From: Ceratorhiza oryzae-sativae
Taxonomy: Eukaryota; Basidiomycota; Agaricomycetes; Cantharellales; Ceratobasidiaceae
Assembly (NCBI GenBank): GCA_030998015.1
Contig: JARWMV010000245.1
Coordinates: 744,001 to 808,000, forward strand
Direction: 5' to 3'
DNA length: 64,000 nt
Of the stretch, positions 37,532 through 52,129 are shown piece after piece. Under the pieces are notes generated by a model. That model saw nothing but the letters and a program-made list of their open reading frames with translations, ran no database searches and had not been told where the DNA came from. Numbering within the stretch: position 1 is the first letter of the stretch; each line of letters opens with the position of its first letter. The position numbers were made by a program, and so were the translations under genes.

Positions 37532-39788
37532 CCTTGTTTTCTGGCGTCTGCTCGTCCATCCCGAAAAACCATGTACCATTTTCAAGTGAATATTAGATTA
37601 ACTAGTGTATTTTGTTGCTAGCCCTTGATGAGTGAAATCCAAATTTATACCTTCTCTCGTTTGAAATCATGGTACAACTTGATACATATACTGCGCGGAC
37701 TTGAATACGACAAGAGGGTACGCATGAGCCAACGCGAGGGAATTCTAAACCCTCCTACATTTTCCTCCTTCGTTGCTTCCCACAAATACAATATATCCCA
37801 TTATTATCGCGCCCACCAGGTTATGACAGAGCCACCGTCAGCCGATGGTCAGATTTCAACATGAACATTTTGCACCCTTGTACAAGACTCTCCCCTGCCT
37901 CCCAACTGCGTTCTGCAATATCCATGTTCCGTTGGGTCTATCATTGACCCACCCTGGGCGAGTCGTGCCTTGTCTGCCCATCAATCGCCAACCATGACGC
38001 ACCGGAGTCGAACGCGCCCGTGTGTGAAAACAATTGATGACACGTTTGACAAACCCCAAACCTTACTTGACTTTGATGCGTTTCTCGGGGAATTTGAAGC
38101 CCGTGTACCGCCCGGCGAGCTCAGGTTGGGGGAAGAAAGGTGACGCCTCATCCTGCGCCCCAAGCGCATACTGAGTCATATATATGTGTAAGATTCAGTG
38201 GCAGTCGGTTCAATCTATTATGATTGATTCGATGGCCAGGGGATATTGGTGGAGAAGCCTGCCAATTATCGAGAGCCTATATCTTCCGCCGCAAAAACGG
38301 CGTTGAGAAGAGTGTATGCGCGGCTACGGGTATTGATTCTATTTCGAAGAAATGCAAGTTACTCCCCATTCATGTTTTTGTATATTGTATATTCAGTTAT
38401 CGCGAAGTTGGACAGGTTTGCTGTAAGGGAGGCCAAGGGTTTGGCGTGGTGACTGGTGCGGTGTCAGGTGCATGGTGTCAACCTTGACATGCTCGAACGC
38501 CTTACATATTGACGGGGCGAGCAAGCAAGTCCATCAGGCAACAGGAGAGTCGCCTACAGCTCCTTCGATATAGATACCTTGCTCGGTTGATACGAGCCCC
38601 ACGAGGCTACAATGGAAGTCGCTACTACACAGAGAGATGCGATCGGCAATAGGATTTATGACCCTCAACGCTGGCCTCGTGTATGCGTATCTTTGAATGT
38701 GGGGGCAACTGGAGACCTGGGGAGTCTGCCCCATCGTGCAACCGTTACTCGCGACTGCCACGCGTTGTGGATTGAACTCCCGGATCAATAGCCAGACATC
38801 GGCAAGCGGATGGGCTTGGAAGCAGTGCAGGTCGAGTTATTTTTACCGCGTGGATGGCAGGGCGATGTAGCTATTCCGACTTTTTGTTATTTAGGTGTCT
38901 GCTACATGTGAGATATCCGGGCCGGCGTGGATGCGTGGATGGTCGGCTCTTTTGCTTGGTCATGTCGAAATATGGGCAATGTCCCCCTTAATGCGGGGAT
39001 TATCGGGCAGGGCGGGGATGCTAAATTTGGATCACCTGGCTGGCTTGGCAAGAGCTAAAACGGGAGACTTGCTGTATATTTGCATACAACATGAACGGAA
39101 TGGCAATAATAGGGCTTTTCCCTTGCTTCAATTCAATGAGCGCTTTGCGATGTTGAAGATCGAAGCGGGTCGTGGGGCGGTTCTGATGACCAACAGCCGT
39201 TATCGTCGTCAGTGTTTCGTAAACGGCGCGAGTAGTTCCCATGTTCGGCCGAGGATTAACAGGATTGCCGAGTGTCCACGCTCAAACTCGGCAGTCGGGG
39301 CACAGTTGGCACAGAGTTGGGAATAGAGCAGGTGGACTGGGCGGGCAAGCAAGCAAAATTGCAATACGCTGCTGGGTTGGTTTAAAAATATCTCTGGCTG
39401 GGCGGGCAAAGTGCTGTGTCCAAGGTTAATTGTCGATCAGGGAGCACGGCGATTGGTCGCTACTCGGGCAGAAGCGATGTGCTTCCTTGAAGACGACCCT
39501 GGGCTGCCGGACTTTTGAACGCGGGCGACGGAGCAGATGCAACTACTCCCTTGTCGTTCTTTCTCTGATTTTCTTGCGTATCGCTCGTCGTCCCACCATT
39601 TGATTTCGACGTCATTTTCGGCGCCTGGTTCAGACGCTATTCTCGTCGAGACCCTTCATTCGTATCCGTCCATTCAGATCCGCCAGGTCCCGTTCAGTGA
39701 GGGCTTCCAAATATAAATTCCTTGGCCCGCCGTGCTGATACCCAAGCGAACCTTTCCCCCTCGCTCAGCTCACGCCCTGACGTTCACC
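37532..39788. other. long intergenic region
   Basis: 2.2 kb with no confident gene apart from the short frame listed at 37870-38143. Several frames of 60-140 codons (for example 38895-39326, +) lack motifs. A TATAAA at 39712-39717 lies 77 nt upstream of the chitin deacetylase start codon and is its probable TATA box. Confidence 0.45.
37870..38143 (+). CDS. short unrecognised open frame
   Basis: A frame open from about 37870 to a TGA at 38141-38143. It has an ATG at 37994 giving a 49-residue product (MTHRSRTRPCVKTIDD..). The segment TFDKPQTLLDFDAFLGEFEAR looks like genuine helical protein sequence. It may be an exon of an uncharacterised small gene, with upstream exon(s) unresolved. No family is recognised. 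Confidence 0.3.
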
Positions 39789-41276
39789 ATGTACGGCCTC
39801 ACTGTCGCCCTCACGTTTATCGCCGCAGTCCCGGCCGCTTTGGCACACCCCCTGGACGTCTCGCACGTTGAGAAACGCTCTCTGGGTGCGCGTTGGTACC
39901 ATGAGCCGGATCACCCTGCCCACCGTCTCTTTGCACGCCAAAACAGCAACAACACGTATCCAGCAGTCGGCTCTCCTGGTAAGCGTCCCTAGTTCCCTTG
40001 CCCCGCGCCTCGCCTAAACGTTAATCCTCAGAGTGGGCGAAAAAGTACCCGTCTGGCAAGCTCGCGGTTTCTGGCATTCCTACAGGATGGATCGACGTCT
40101 TGAACCAGGCTATCGCCAATGGCAAGATTCCAACCAACTGCCCTGTCTCGACCATGGGCGGAGGCTCACCTGCGTACACCGACGGAACCAAGAATTTGGA
40201 TCCCGCCAAGCAGCCTATTTGCTCTAGCTCGTCTCAATGCCAGGGTGACGGACAGATCTATAATGTACCTGATGGTGTTGCTGCTATCTCGTTTGATGAC
40301 GGTCCCCTGCCTGTATGTACCAGCCGCATTACCCCTATTGTGGGCACTGACCATTGACCAACTCCAGCCCGCGACGAAGCTCCACCAGTTCCTCCGCCAA
40401 AACAACCAGAAAGTGACCCACTTTTACATTGGTATGCCCTTTCAGCTATCTATTCGAGCTGATCATTTATACTCGCGATAGGCCAGAACATTCTTGGCAA
40501 CCCAAACATTTTCATGGATGCATACAACGTCAGCGGTGATGACATTGCAGTTCATACTTGGACTCACCCCTACATGACAACTTTGAGCAACGAGCTTGTT
40601 GTTGCCGAACTAGGGTGGACGATGCAGATCATTCACGATTCGACTGGTGGTCGCCTGCCTCGCTTCTGGCGCCCTCCGTATGGTGACTCTGACAACCGCG
40701 TTCGTGCGATCGCTCGGGTATGAAAAGGTCTATTTCTCGACCATGTCAGCTACTTATAGATTCATACAGGAGGTATTTGGACTCACCACTGTGATCTGGA
40801 ACCAGGACACCAATGACTGGGCGATCACCGCAGGTACCCAGACTGTTGCTGGCGCAACCAAGGTCCTTCAAAAGGCCTATACTGGCCCCAAGTCTCCCGG
40901 TCTCTGCATTCTCGAGCATGAACTTTCGACACAGTCGGTTGGGGTCTTTATAAATAACTATGGTCTTATCGCACAGAACGGATGGACGGCCAAGACGATT
41001 GCTGACGCCGTTGGCCAGCCATGGTACCTGAATGCTGCGGATGATAAGAGTGCCGTGACCCCTCTTGATGTTGCTCAGCCCGTTCCGAACGGCTCCGTCA
41101 GTGGAGGCAGTTCATCTGGCAATTCGACGACGAGCCCCTCTGGCACTCACACTGGCACTGCTGCCGCGTCCAGCCCGTCTAGCACTTCCCATTCAGGAGC
41201 CATTTCCATTGATCTTGCACGATCTGCTTGGCTTGCGTTGGCAGCAGCTGTTCCTGCGATTCTTGCCTTGTTCTAA
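39789..41276 (+). CDS. chitin deacetylase, CE4 family, GPI-type
   Basis: Carbohydrate esterase 4 that deacetylates chitin to chitosan at the fungal wall. Exons 39789-39978, 40032-40312, 40368-40431, 40482-40717 and 40770-41276; 1278 nt, an intact 425-residue frame. Signal peptide [19 protein letters not shown]. All NodB motifs are visible: ISFDDGP (metal/catalytic Asp), HTWTH (metal His pair), [19 protein letters not shown] and ILEHEL. The C-terminus is Ser/Thr/Gly-rich, then ends in a hydrophobic stretch ([20 protein letters not shown]), typical of a GPI anchor signal. Cell-wall remodelling or masking of chitin from plant chitinases are the usual roles of the family. Confidence 0.95.
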
Positions 41277-42142
41277 TGTCCTGACGTCTCGTGATTGACT
41301 GTGACCTTCATGCCCTACTCATAGGTTTGCTTGAACATTCATTTGACGTGTTGGTACACTCTTACGGACTATTTATAATGTTTGTTGTCTTTGTTGTGGG
41401 ACACTTTGGACATTGTGTCGAGTCTCTTTATGTTTCATTCTTTAATGTGATTTAGGTAGTCGTCGTTGTTTCAAAATGCCAGACGACTCAGATGTTTCCA
41501 CGCTCTTTATCCGGGTCAGCCTTGGATCGGATAGCGATAGTCCCTGCTTGCCGTTATGAGCGCCTTTTCTCTGGTTACCATGGCTTACTGAACACAATGC
41601 TTGGATTGAATTGGCGGATCAATCCCGTCGGCACTTTGCTTGCCGTTCCGTCAGGTTCGGCTCGGCTTGCTTCGTTTACCAGAGAGTCGTATATTCTTAG
41701 AACAATATGCTTGTCGTGGTCCATGTGACGAATATCGGGGATGTCGGTACGCAGAGCTTATCCAGCCGGATGTACCGTGCTGTTCTCCTATAGTCCGTGC
41801 CGTCCGGCGAGTGCGTTCTGATCATCAGGTCAATGGCATTTGTGAGCTAATGAACGCCTCGTATACTTCTTTCTAGCCTTGGATTGGCGAGCGCGTGAAG
41901 TCTGCGCGTTGCACATGGGGCGCCCCGGCAACGCCCTCGGCGTCGTCGGCGCATTTCGGCTGCAAGACTACAGCCCGAACGTATAGTCCTAGTATCCCAA
42001 CGATAAAGTGCTTTGGTCACCATTGGAGTGGTTGTATGCGAGCATGTGTGCAGGTAGTTGGGCAGAGTGTCTACATCTGCTCTTCGGTTCAACCCCCTTG
42101 CCAGTCACACCCTCAACGCTTTTCTCTCTGTACATACTCGGC
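41277..42142. other. intergenic region
   Basis: Nearly 0.9 kb between two secreted-protein genes. No motif-bearing frame; the first 180 nt are T-rich 3' sequence. Confidence 0.45.
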
Positions 42143-42951
42143 ATGCTGTTCAACAAGGTCGTTGCTGTTGCCTCTGCACTCGCTGGTGTGAGCTCGATGC
42201 TCATGGGCGTGGCTGCTCGGCCCACGAATGTGACGGAGATTACTGCTCGTTCCATTGACCCTTCTGGAACTCACACTGGCCAGGTAGGTGTCTCTCTATT
42301 GAACGTTCTTCAACACGACACTGATGGAGCTGCTACAAGTTGACATACTGTATGTCCCACGTAGAGTGACTCGAGGTATTTCAGCCCCCACTGATTATCG
42401 TTTGCAGTCTCCATTGGTCTTGGTGCTTGCGGATGGACCAACGTGAGTAGTGGATGCTTGCATCGGGTACCTAAGGCTGCTGACGCTGCTGCATGATGTG
42501 CAGTCGATTCCGAGTGGGTTGCTGCCATCTCTCACGAGCTGTTCGACAACTGGCCAGGTTATGCTGGAGGCAACCCCAACAACAACCCTGTGTAAGTTGT
42601 ACCTCGTTTATGAATTTCTGCCCGGTTATTTTCATGTGCTTCTTTGTATGCAGCTGCACAACTCCTCACACCGCCGACATCACATGTGAGTCCTTTAGTT
42701 GGCTTTGATCGAAAGACATTGACACTCGGTTGCACAGATAACGGAAAGACTATCAGGGTTGGTATTGTCGACCGCTGTGAGGGCTGCGCTCTCTGGGATC
42801 TCGATCTCTCCCCCTCTGCATTCCAGCAGGTGTGCAGTTCTATAAACTACTTCTCTTCGACTGCAGCTGACTCGATTGAAAAAAATCAAATCCACAGTTT
42901 GCTCCTCTTGCAACCGGCCGCCTCTATGGTGCTACCTGGCACTTTAACTAG
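42143..42951 (+). CDS. secreted RlpA-like double-psi beta-barrel protein
   Basis: Expansin/barwin-type DPBB protein, secreted; relatives include plant-interaction and wall-loosening proteins without proven enzyme activity. Exons 42143-42283, 42340-42349, 42408-42442, 42504-42591, 42654-42685, 42738-42829 and 42898-42951; exon 2 is only 10 nt. Signal peptide MLFNKVVAVASALAGVSSMLM. The barrel shows SIGLGACGW, EWVAAISHELFDNWPGYAGG, CTTPHTADITYNGKTIRVG, and the signature VDRCEGCALWDLDLSPSAFQQ, then GATWHFN at the end. Total exon length is 452 nt, one short of a full frame. The break falls at the exon 4 border (42503), where an extra G would restore VDSEW. Predicted 150 residues. Confidence 0.88.
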
Positions 42952-43242
42952 AAGTTGCGCTGAAATGTGAAGTGAAATTATGGGGCCACATTGGCTTGAA
43001 TATGCTAGATTTGAAGACTGTATGCCTCCGTACATATGCAATCCCCATTGGTTATTGTCAAAAGTCTACTTTATGGGTCGAAAAACCCACAGCTATTAGT
43101 TTTGAATATTAAACAAAGGATATACAGCGAAATCTATCTGGGCTCTACAACTCGAGGCTATATCTACAAACACAAACAAAGCTGTATCCAATAATCAGGA
43201 TCCAAGGCATGCAGCGAAAACAATGAAAGGTTGCTCTAATCA

Positions 43243-44485
43243 TTAAAAAATAATATCTATACCAGCGGCGTCTGTAACTCTAACTTTCATAGCCGCACAC
43301 CGCGCACCGAAAGCCTGAAGGTAGACCTGTGAATGAGGAGAAAGCTCCTTCGATTGGGGGTACCCTCCGAGTGCTTCCGAGTCTACCATCTGAATCGTGT
43401 TCAGTTTTGGAAACGAGCCCCCGAGGAGCACGTCTAGGTGCGCGTCGAGATACCTCAATGCCATCTGGCGTTGCTATGCTATGCGTGGGCGAAAGCAGGT
43501 CCGGAATGACACCTCGCAGTCCGACTCGTTCGACTTGGGACATCTCTCCAAGCGGGGAAGTGCACGAAACTGGATATACGACCTCCTTAGGTTCGTGCAT
43601 TTGGCCAAGAGCTCCACGACCGGTCCGACGGGCTCGAAGCATTCGTCGTCTCGTATATCCAGCGACTCGAGCTTGGGACCGTGGATGTCGAAGAATTCGC
43701 GTAGCGCCGCAGTCTTGGCCGCGATATTCCCCCGAAATAAACGTTGCCGACTAGGACGAGGTGGGCGAGGGACGGCATCGTGGCGTTTACGAGGAGCGGG
43801 AATATATCCGCCCCACGCATTTCGGCGAGTCGGAGCACCAAGGTCTTCAAGCTGGGTGCTGGAGCGGACGTAGGAGTGACTGGGACGAGACCTGGGCGCG
43901 GGTTGTGCATGCTCGGGTTACATCCTTGGAGATGAAGGGTCTCGAGGTTTGGGAGCCGTTCGAAAAGGATTCGTACGTCGTGGGTCGATGGGTAGGCTTG
44001 TCCTGTCCAGCCTATGGCCCGCAGGGAGTCTCGGGAGGTGAGAGCCGAGAGGACGATGGGGGATAGGTTCCCGGAACCCGTCATGAGCGCATCTTCAAAG
44101 ACCGCAAGGCGCGGGCAGAGCGATATGATGCGACCCAAGCTCTTTGCGTGTGTGGGGTTATGTACAGAAGCCCACTGAGAAGGAAATGTGATTTTAACCG
44201 TTGCACCCACCACCCAGCGCGATTCACGTGCGAGAGAAAGTGGGCGAATTCATCGACGGATTTGGCGGACTTGAGGGTTATGTCGTTAAATAAGAATTGC
44301 AAAGAGAGCGTGCGGAATAGGCGAGAGGTCTCGTTCAGGCTGCGTCGTGTGTAGAGTCCAAGTGACCGTGTGACTTGATAAATAGGACTCGAGTCAAAGA
44401 CGTTGTGTGGCGCACGGCCTGTTGACGTGGCGAAGAAGAAAATATGATGGAGGACTTCTTCAGGCAGTATTGAGATGGAGGTCAT
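43243..44485 (-). CDS. F-box/LRR-like protein, frame-broken
   Basis: F-box-type protein of the large Agaricomycete family. It starts MTSISILPEEVLHHIFFFAT (F-box helix) at 44485. Leucine-rich segments follow: SLGRIISLCPRLAVF, LFERLPNLETLHLQGC and PSLKTLVLRLAEM. The C-terminal frame (43464-43243) reads MALRYLDAHLDVLLGG with FPKLNTIQMVDSEA. Homology continues across breaks near 44210 (TGGTGGGTGC, one G short) and 43735 (a run of five G, one short of the frame), and again near 43480. Substrate recognition through the repeats and Skp1 binding through the F-box are family inferences. No intron is needed in the first two-thirds. Confidence 0.65.
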
Positions 44486-45154
44486 GGTGGGGAAAGTCTA
44501 TCTAGAGTCGTCTGGGGTGCGAGAAATTACGTGCTTTATAACGAGATGGTGGTTGATCTAGTACGAGACTGAAACGAGCGGAAGTTCAAAATCCGAAGTA
44601 TTGGCGGGAACACCTCGGACAACGAGGGCACAGGAATGTCTATCTCGAGGAGAACACGTACGATTGGGGCGGTACGATGCGCAAATTAGTTGGGTTGAAA
44701 CGCAACGCGTCGGAGGATGTCACGCTTCAGCCGAGGCTTGTTGTCCGGATAAATTAGACAGAAATCTAAAGAACAAGACACTGAACAGGGGAGTAGTCTA
44801 CGTGGGGGTGGTGATGGTAGACTCTGCGAGGTGAGGTGTTGGGTGAAGTTGTTGGATGTTTCAGTATGACGTGATCCAGGCTCTTTTTCTGAGCGGTCTT
44901 GATGAGAACCGATAAAGCCTCGGAACACTCGGAAATTCAAGCACGATTAATGGTAGACCGTGATAACATAGGTATGATCAAAGACATCATCGTGATGTCA
45001 AAACAAATGCAAAGTGAATTTATGGGTAAATGCGCGTCAAAGCCGTGTAAATAAAAGCCCTAATAGTCCTCCATTGCAATTCAAAGCAACCGAAACGCTA
45101 GAATCTAAGGCCGCTTATGAACATCGGGGGATTGTGGGCGAGCAACGCTACTGG
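44486..45154. other. intergenic region
   Basis: Promoter side of the F-box gene (-) and 3' end of the STIMATE-family gene (-). No supported gene. Confidence 0.45.
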
Positions 45155-46382
45155 TCATGAACCATGTTTCAGACGTTGCGCTCCCCATACGAGGCCTGCC
45201 AGTCGGGCTTGTCGGACCAGCGGAAGTATGTGCAGAACCTCGAATGTCTGAATCTTCATCCAACGGCCAGTCCGATAGTTCGGGCAAATCTCCTCGTCGT
45301 CTTGGCTTTCCCTTGATCTGGCCTTGGGTGGCGCCGTACCCTGTCCCTGGGGGTGTAGGGACGGGAGACGGAGTTGGAGGTGGAGACCGTCTCTCGATTT
45401 TCGAATGGTGGGTGCTGTTGTGTCGCCGTCGTCGTATGATGCAGGGGCGAGGTGTTCACGTTCTTCGTCATCGTCGGTGGATGTGATCGGGAGTATCGGA
45501 GCCTTTTCCTTTAGTTTCACGATCGAGTCTATGAGCCAGAATTGGAGCACGTTCATCACTATGGGGAACAGCCCCATGACGCTGGGAACCGCTGGGTTGG
45601 TTAGCGCATTGAGAATGGTTGGTGGAAAAACGTACACAATCACTTGAAGAGCCGCGTCTCCGCCCGTCCAGCTCAGCAACCAGTCGCCGATGCGGAACAA
45701 ACCTGGCCATATTGCAAACAGAGCAATGACCGCGAGTTTCATAAATATGAGAGAAGTAACATAGACTGTTGCCTTGGAACCAGAAATAAGACGAGGGTAG
45801 TGGATTGGGTTCCATACGCACCTGTCGAACCCAGTAGACCTTGCTCGGCGGCATGCCTCCGTAATCGCCCGACTTGAATCCCTTGAGTTGGAGTTTGTCG
45901 CAAGGAGCCATGTGCCGCGTGCAAAAATGCGTAAATCAAGGCCACACCGACGGTAGTATCTACCAGGACGTTGAGAAAGTATAGTGTGCACGGATTGTTG
46001 GAGCTGTGGTGGGCAACGAGGTCGGAGATGAACACATTGGACAGATGGACGACGATTTGGCCGACGACTTGCTTCGAGACGTCGAAAATCCTGTGCGATC
46101 GTCAGCCAACTGCGGTGGGGGGGGGGTGATCTGGGCTGCATACCATATTCTCCATGGTCTCCTTGGGCTCTCGTGGTTTCTTTTCCAGACCAAGCTGAGA
46201 ATGACCATGACGCCCATAAGGGCCTGCACGACGAGTGCTGTCGGGCCGAGCAGGCGACATTGTTTGACATCGGTGTCTGGGATGGGGAGCGGCAGCGTTG
46301 GGCTGTCTGTCGTCATGGGCCCGGCTGCTGGGGATGTGGGCGTGGACAAGAGTGCACGTAGGAGGAGATCATTGGGGAGCAT
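45155..46382 (-). CDS. STIMATE/TMEM110-family membrane protein
   Basis: Multi-pass ER or vacuolar membrane protein of the STIMATE family (yeast YPL162C). I use the ATG at 46382 (MLPNDLLLRALLS); a TTG further upstream is not a start. Transmembrane-like segments: CRLLGPTALVVQALMGVMV, CTLYFLNVLVDTTVGVALIY, FMKLAVIALFAIWPGLF and FPIVMNVLQFWLIDSIVK. The family signature RIWIFDVSKQVVGQ crosses the first intron, which contains a run of ten C (minus strand) near its acceptor. KLQLKGFKSGDYGG lies in a loop. A one-base frame change sits near 45910. The cytoplasmic tail is acidic with many Asp-Glu-Arg residues. In animals the family regulates ER-plasma-membrane contact calcium entry; here the role is unknown. 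Confidence 0.88.
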
Positions 46383-46575
46383 CGGATGCCTCGTCCGGTG
46401 TGTGGAACGAGTGTGGTGGTCGAGGCCGGATCCCGCTGGGATGCCAAATGGCGGCAAGTGAGCGTCGTGTCATGTGACTCCACGCGCTGCACAGCTCCAG
46501 ACGACGACCGCCACGCCCAGCGCTCACGGCGATAACTCGACGCATTGCGAGCACTGTTCCCCTCGCTGAACCACC
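46383..46575. promoter_or_regulatory. divergent promoter, STIMATE-family/NSF
   Basis: 193 bp separate the two start codons, so both promoters lie here. GC-rich, no TATA box. Confidence 0.5.
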
Positions 46576-49629
<3,054 letters not shown>

Positions 49630-50242
49630 GTGTGGGAGTGCGTTTCCAAAAACAGATATGAAATATAGAATATGCTTTTTTTGATTTTGACAAGAGGAAA
49701 TAGTGGCATGGACTCTAAAAACGATGCCTCGCTAAGATCCGTTGCCGCGGCGTATGAATGATTGGGGGACGTGAGAGCCTGTGCAACTTATCGATCATTT
49801 TGGGTAGCTCGCATGCGGGGGGAGCTCGGACGACTTCGGCAAAGGTTTTTTTTTTGAAGCCCGAGGTTGAGCGGATTCAAGCACGGATTGAAGACTTTTG
49901 GTGTAGACTGTTGGGGACAGCCATGCGTGGCTGTATGCACCAGAGGCCGCACCGCAAAACCCAGATTTCACAGTGGCGCTTAGGGATCACTGCACCTGAT
50001 TCAGCCCCTGGGTCAATCGGGCATTCGGACTCGGTTCCCTCCCGGCAACGGCTATAAATTCTAGGCGGATTGTCGCACGACCGCACCAGTCTCTCCTCTC
50101 CCCCACGCGCGCCTCGCCGGTTCCCACATACATTTACGCGGTGAGTGTGTCTGCTAACGCCACAAGCTCAGTTCTCAACGACCTCAGGTGCAATATCGCA
50201 TAAAGACATTCTCCTGTGCGCTTTACTCGCCTCTCTTCCCAC
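49630..50242. promoter_or_regulatory. intergenic with TATA box
   Basis: 3' end of SEC18 and promoter of RIB1. TATAAA at 50053-50058 lies 190 nt upstream of the RIB1 ATG; a leader intron before the ATG is possible (GTGAGTGTG at 50140). Confidence 0.45.
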
Positions 50243-51923
50243 ATGGCGGCTTTGGCTCGGCAACAGCACTTTGACATCACCCCCGCCGACATGGACATCC
50301 TAGAGGCGCTCACTGGTGAAGCAAACCCATCGAGCGTGCCTCGCCAGCTCAACAAATTCCAACGACGAGAAGCTGCTCTTGATCCGTTGCTCTTTGCAGC
50401 CGCGGCAGCCTCTGGCCCACACGTCACCCGCCATCACTACCACCACGATTTCTTCCCCATCGACGAGGAAGAGAACCCCCTGGTTGGGTCCTATGCGCGA
50501 TGTGACGTGGATGCGGAGCCCCGTTACGTTAGTCGCCAGAAACCTCGCCGGGAGCGCTTGCGCGAGCTCGGCGTGACCGAGGACGGACGGGCTGCGGTTG
50601 GACCGCCAGAGGACGAGAAGCTTGCGGACTCGTCTGCGCCTGCGGCTGTCCCAGAGATGCGATCTAGGCGCCGAAGATCGTCGTTGCTGCCCTCGGCCGA
50701 CCCGACCCCGGCTATTGGGCTTTTGCAGCTCCCTAATCCTCCCATATCAGCGGCTCAGCCTGCTTTAGCAAGCTCTACGACCCGCGAGCCGGTTATAGTA
50801 CAATGTCGGGCGCGTACTCGGATCCCAACCCCTCACGGACCTGCATTCTTGCACCTGTATCACAACAATCGAGATTCCAAGGAGCATCTTGCGATTGTTA
50901 TCGATCCCGCGCAACTCGATGAGGGAGATGAACCAACACCCCTTCCTCCTATTCGGAGCTCGACTCTTGACGCCGTCTGGCGTGAGGGGGAGACCGAAGC
51001 TGAGCGTATTGTGCGCGGTGCCTATGTCGGACGCTTGTCCTCGACTGCAGCCAACCCGTCGTCGCCTGCGAATTCACGCCGTGATTACCCCGCGGATGCT
51101 CCCGCCCCTCTTGTTCGCATCCACTCGGAATGCTTTACGGGCGAAACTATCGGCAGTATGCGGTGTGATTGCGGCGAACAGCTGGACGAGGCCATGAGGC
51201 TCATTGCCCAACCTGTCCAGATCCCGTCCACAGGCCAGACCGTCCCTGGACGTGGTGCAGTTGTCTACATGCGTCAAGAAGGTCGCGGTATTGGCTTGCT
51301 CGAGAAAATCCGGGCATACAACCTCCAGGATCTCGGACATGATACCGTCACGGCCAACCTGATGCTCGGGCACGGGGCCGACGAGCGCGGGTACGAAATT
51401 GCTGCTGCCATCATGCGTGATCTCGGCTTGGAGACCGATGGGCGCGGCGTCAGGTTGCTCACTAACAACCCTGAAAAGATGGAGGCACTCGAGAGGGAGA
51501 ACATTCGGATCGAGCAGCGGGTTGGAATGGTCCCTCGTAGCTGGAAGGCTCATGCTCATGCTCAACCGAAGCGTGGTCGTGGCCGCGCGAAGACAATCAC
51601 GAGCAACGACCATAGTGAAGACTCGGATGACTCGTACGACGAGCATTTGCCGTCGGGGCGGTGCGACCTTGATTGGCGGAGGTGCAGCGCACGGGGTTGA
51701 ACTGGAGCGGTACCTCGCGACCAAGGTTCAACGCATGGGTCATATGCTTGATCTTCCCTCTCATGCCCGTTCGGATAATTCGCGCCTTGGCCTTGTTTCC
51801 CAGGCGGTTTCGGATGATGAGGATGTATTGTCAAAATCTGTGGGGTCCTTATTAGATTCCCCTGGCCTAGAGTTCGACTCGGCATCATACAAATCCCGCA
51901 GTGTGTCTCCGGTAGAACTGTAA
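50243..51923 (+). CDS. RIB1: GTP cyclohydrolase II (riboflavin synthesis)
   Basis: First enzyme of riboflavin synthesis: converts GTP to 2,5-diamino-6-ribosylamino-pyrimidinone phosphate, formate and pyrophosphate. Starts MAALARQQHFDITPADMDI at 50243. The catalytic core shows VRIHSECFTGETIGSMRCD (zinc cysteines C-x-C near 51160), YMRQEGRGIGLLEKI, NLMLGHGADERGYEIAAAI and RLLTNNPEKMEAL. The N-terminal extension of about 280 residues is much longer than in bacterial RibA or yeast Rib1. The frame breaks near 51655 in the tail, after DSYDEHLP; the alternative frame continues RRGGATLIGGGAAHGVELERY to TAA at 51923. No intron is needed. The catalytic core is intact. Confidence 0.9.
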
Positions 51924-52129
51924 GGAACTTTCTCTTGGGTTATCCCTTTCGGATTAGACATTTGGTTTGTATGTTCGTTTTCAGTAAATAATTAGACTCA
52001 ATATAGTTAAACACGCTCACGTGATGGGACCAAATGTAAGGGTTTTACCGAAAGGGAGCTTTGGAGACACACGACTTTGTTTCCAACCACGATACCCTTT
52101 CGCCTGTTGCTCGAAACGAGTAAAAGAGA

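Noticed and set aside
45157..45486. Plus-strand frames opposite the STIMATE-family gene
   Set aside because: Shadow frames of a gene with clear membrane segments on the minus strand.
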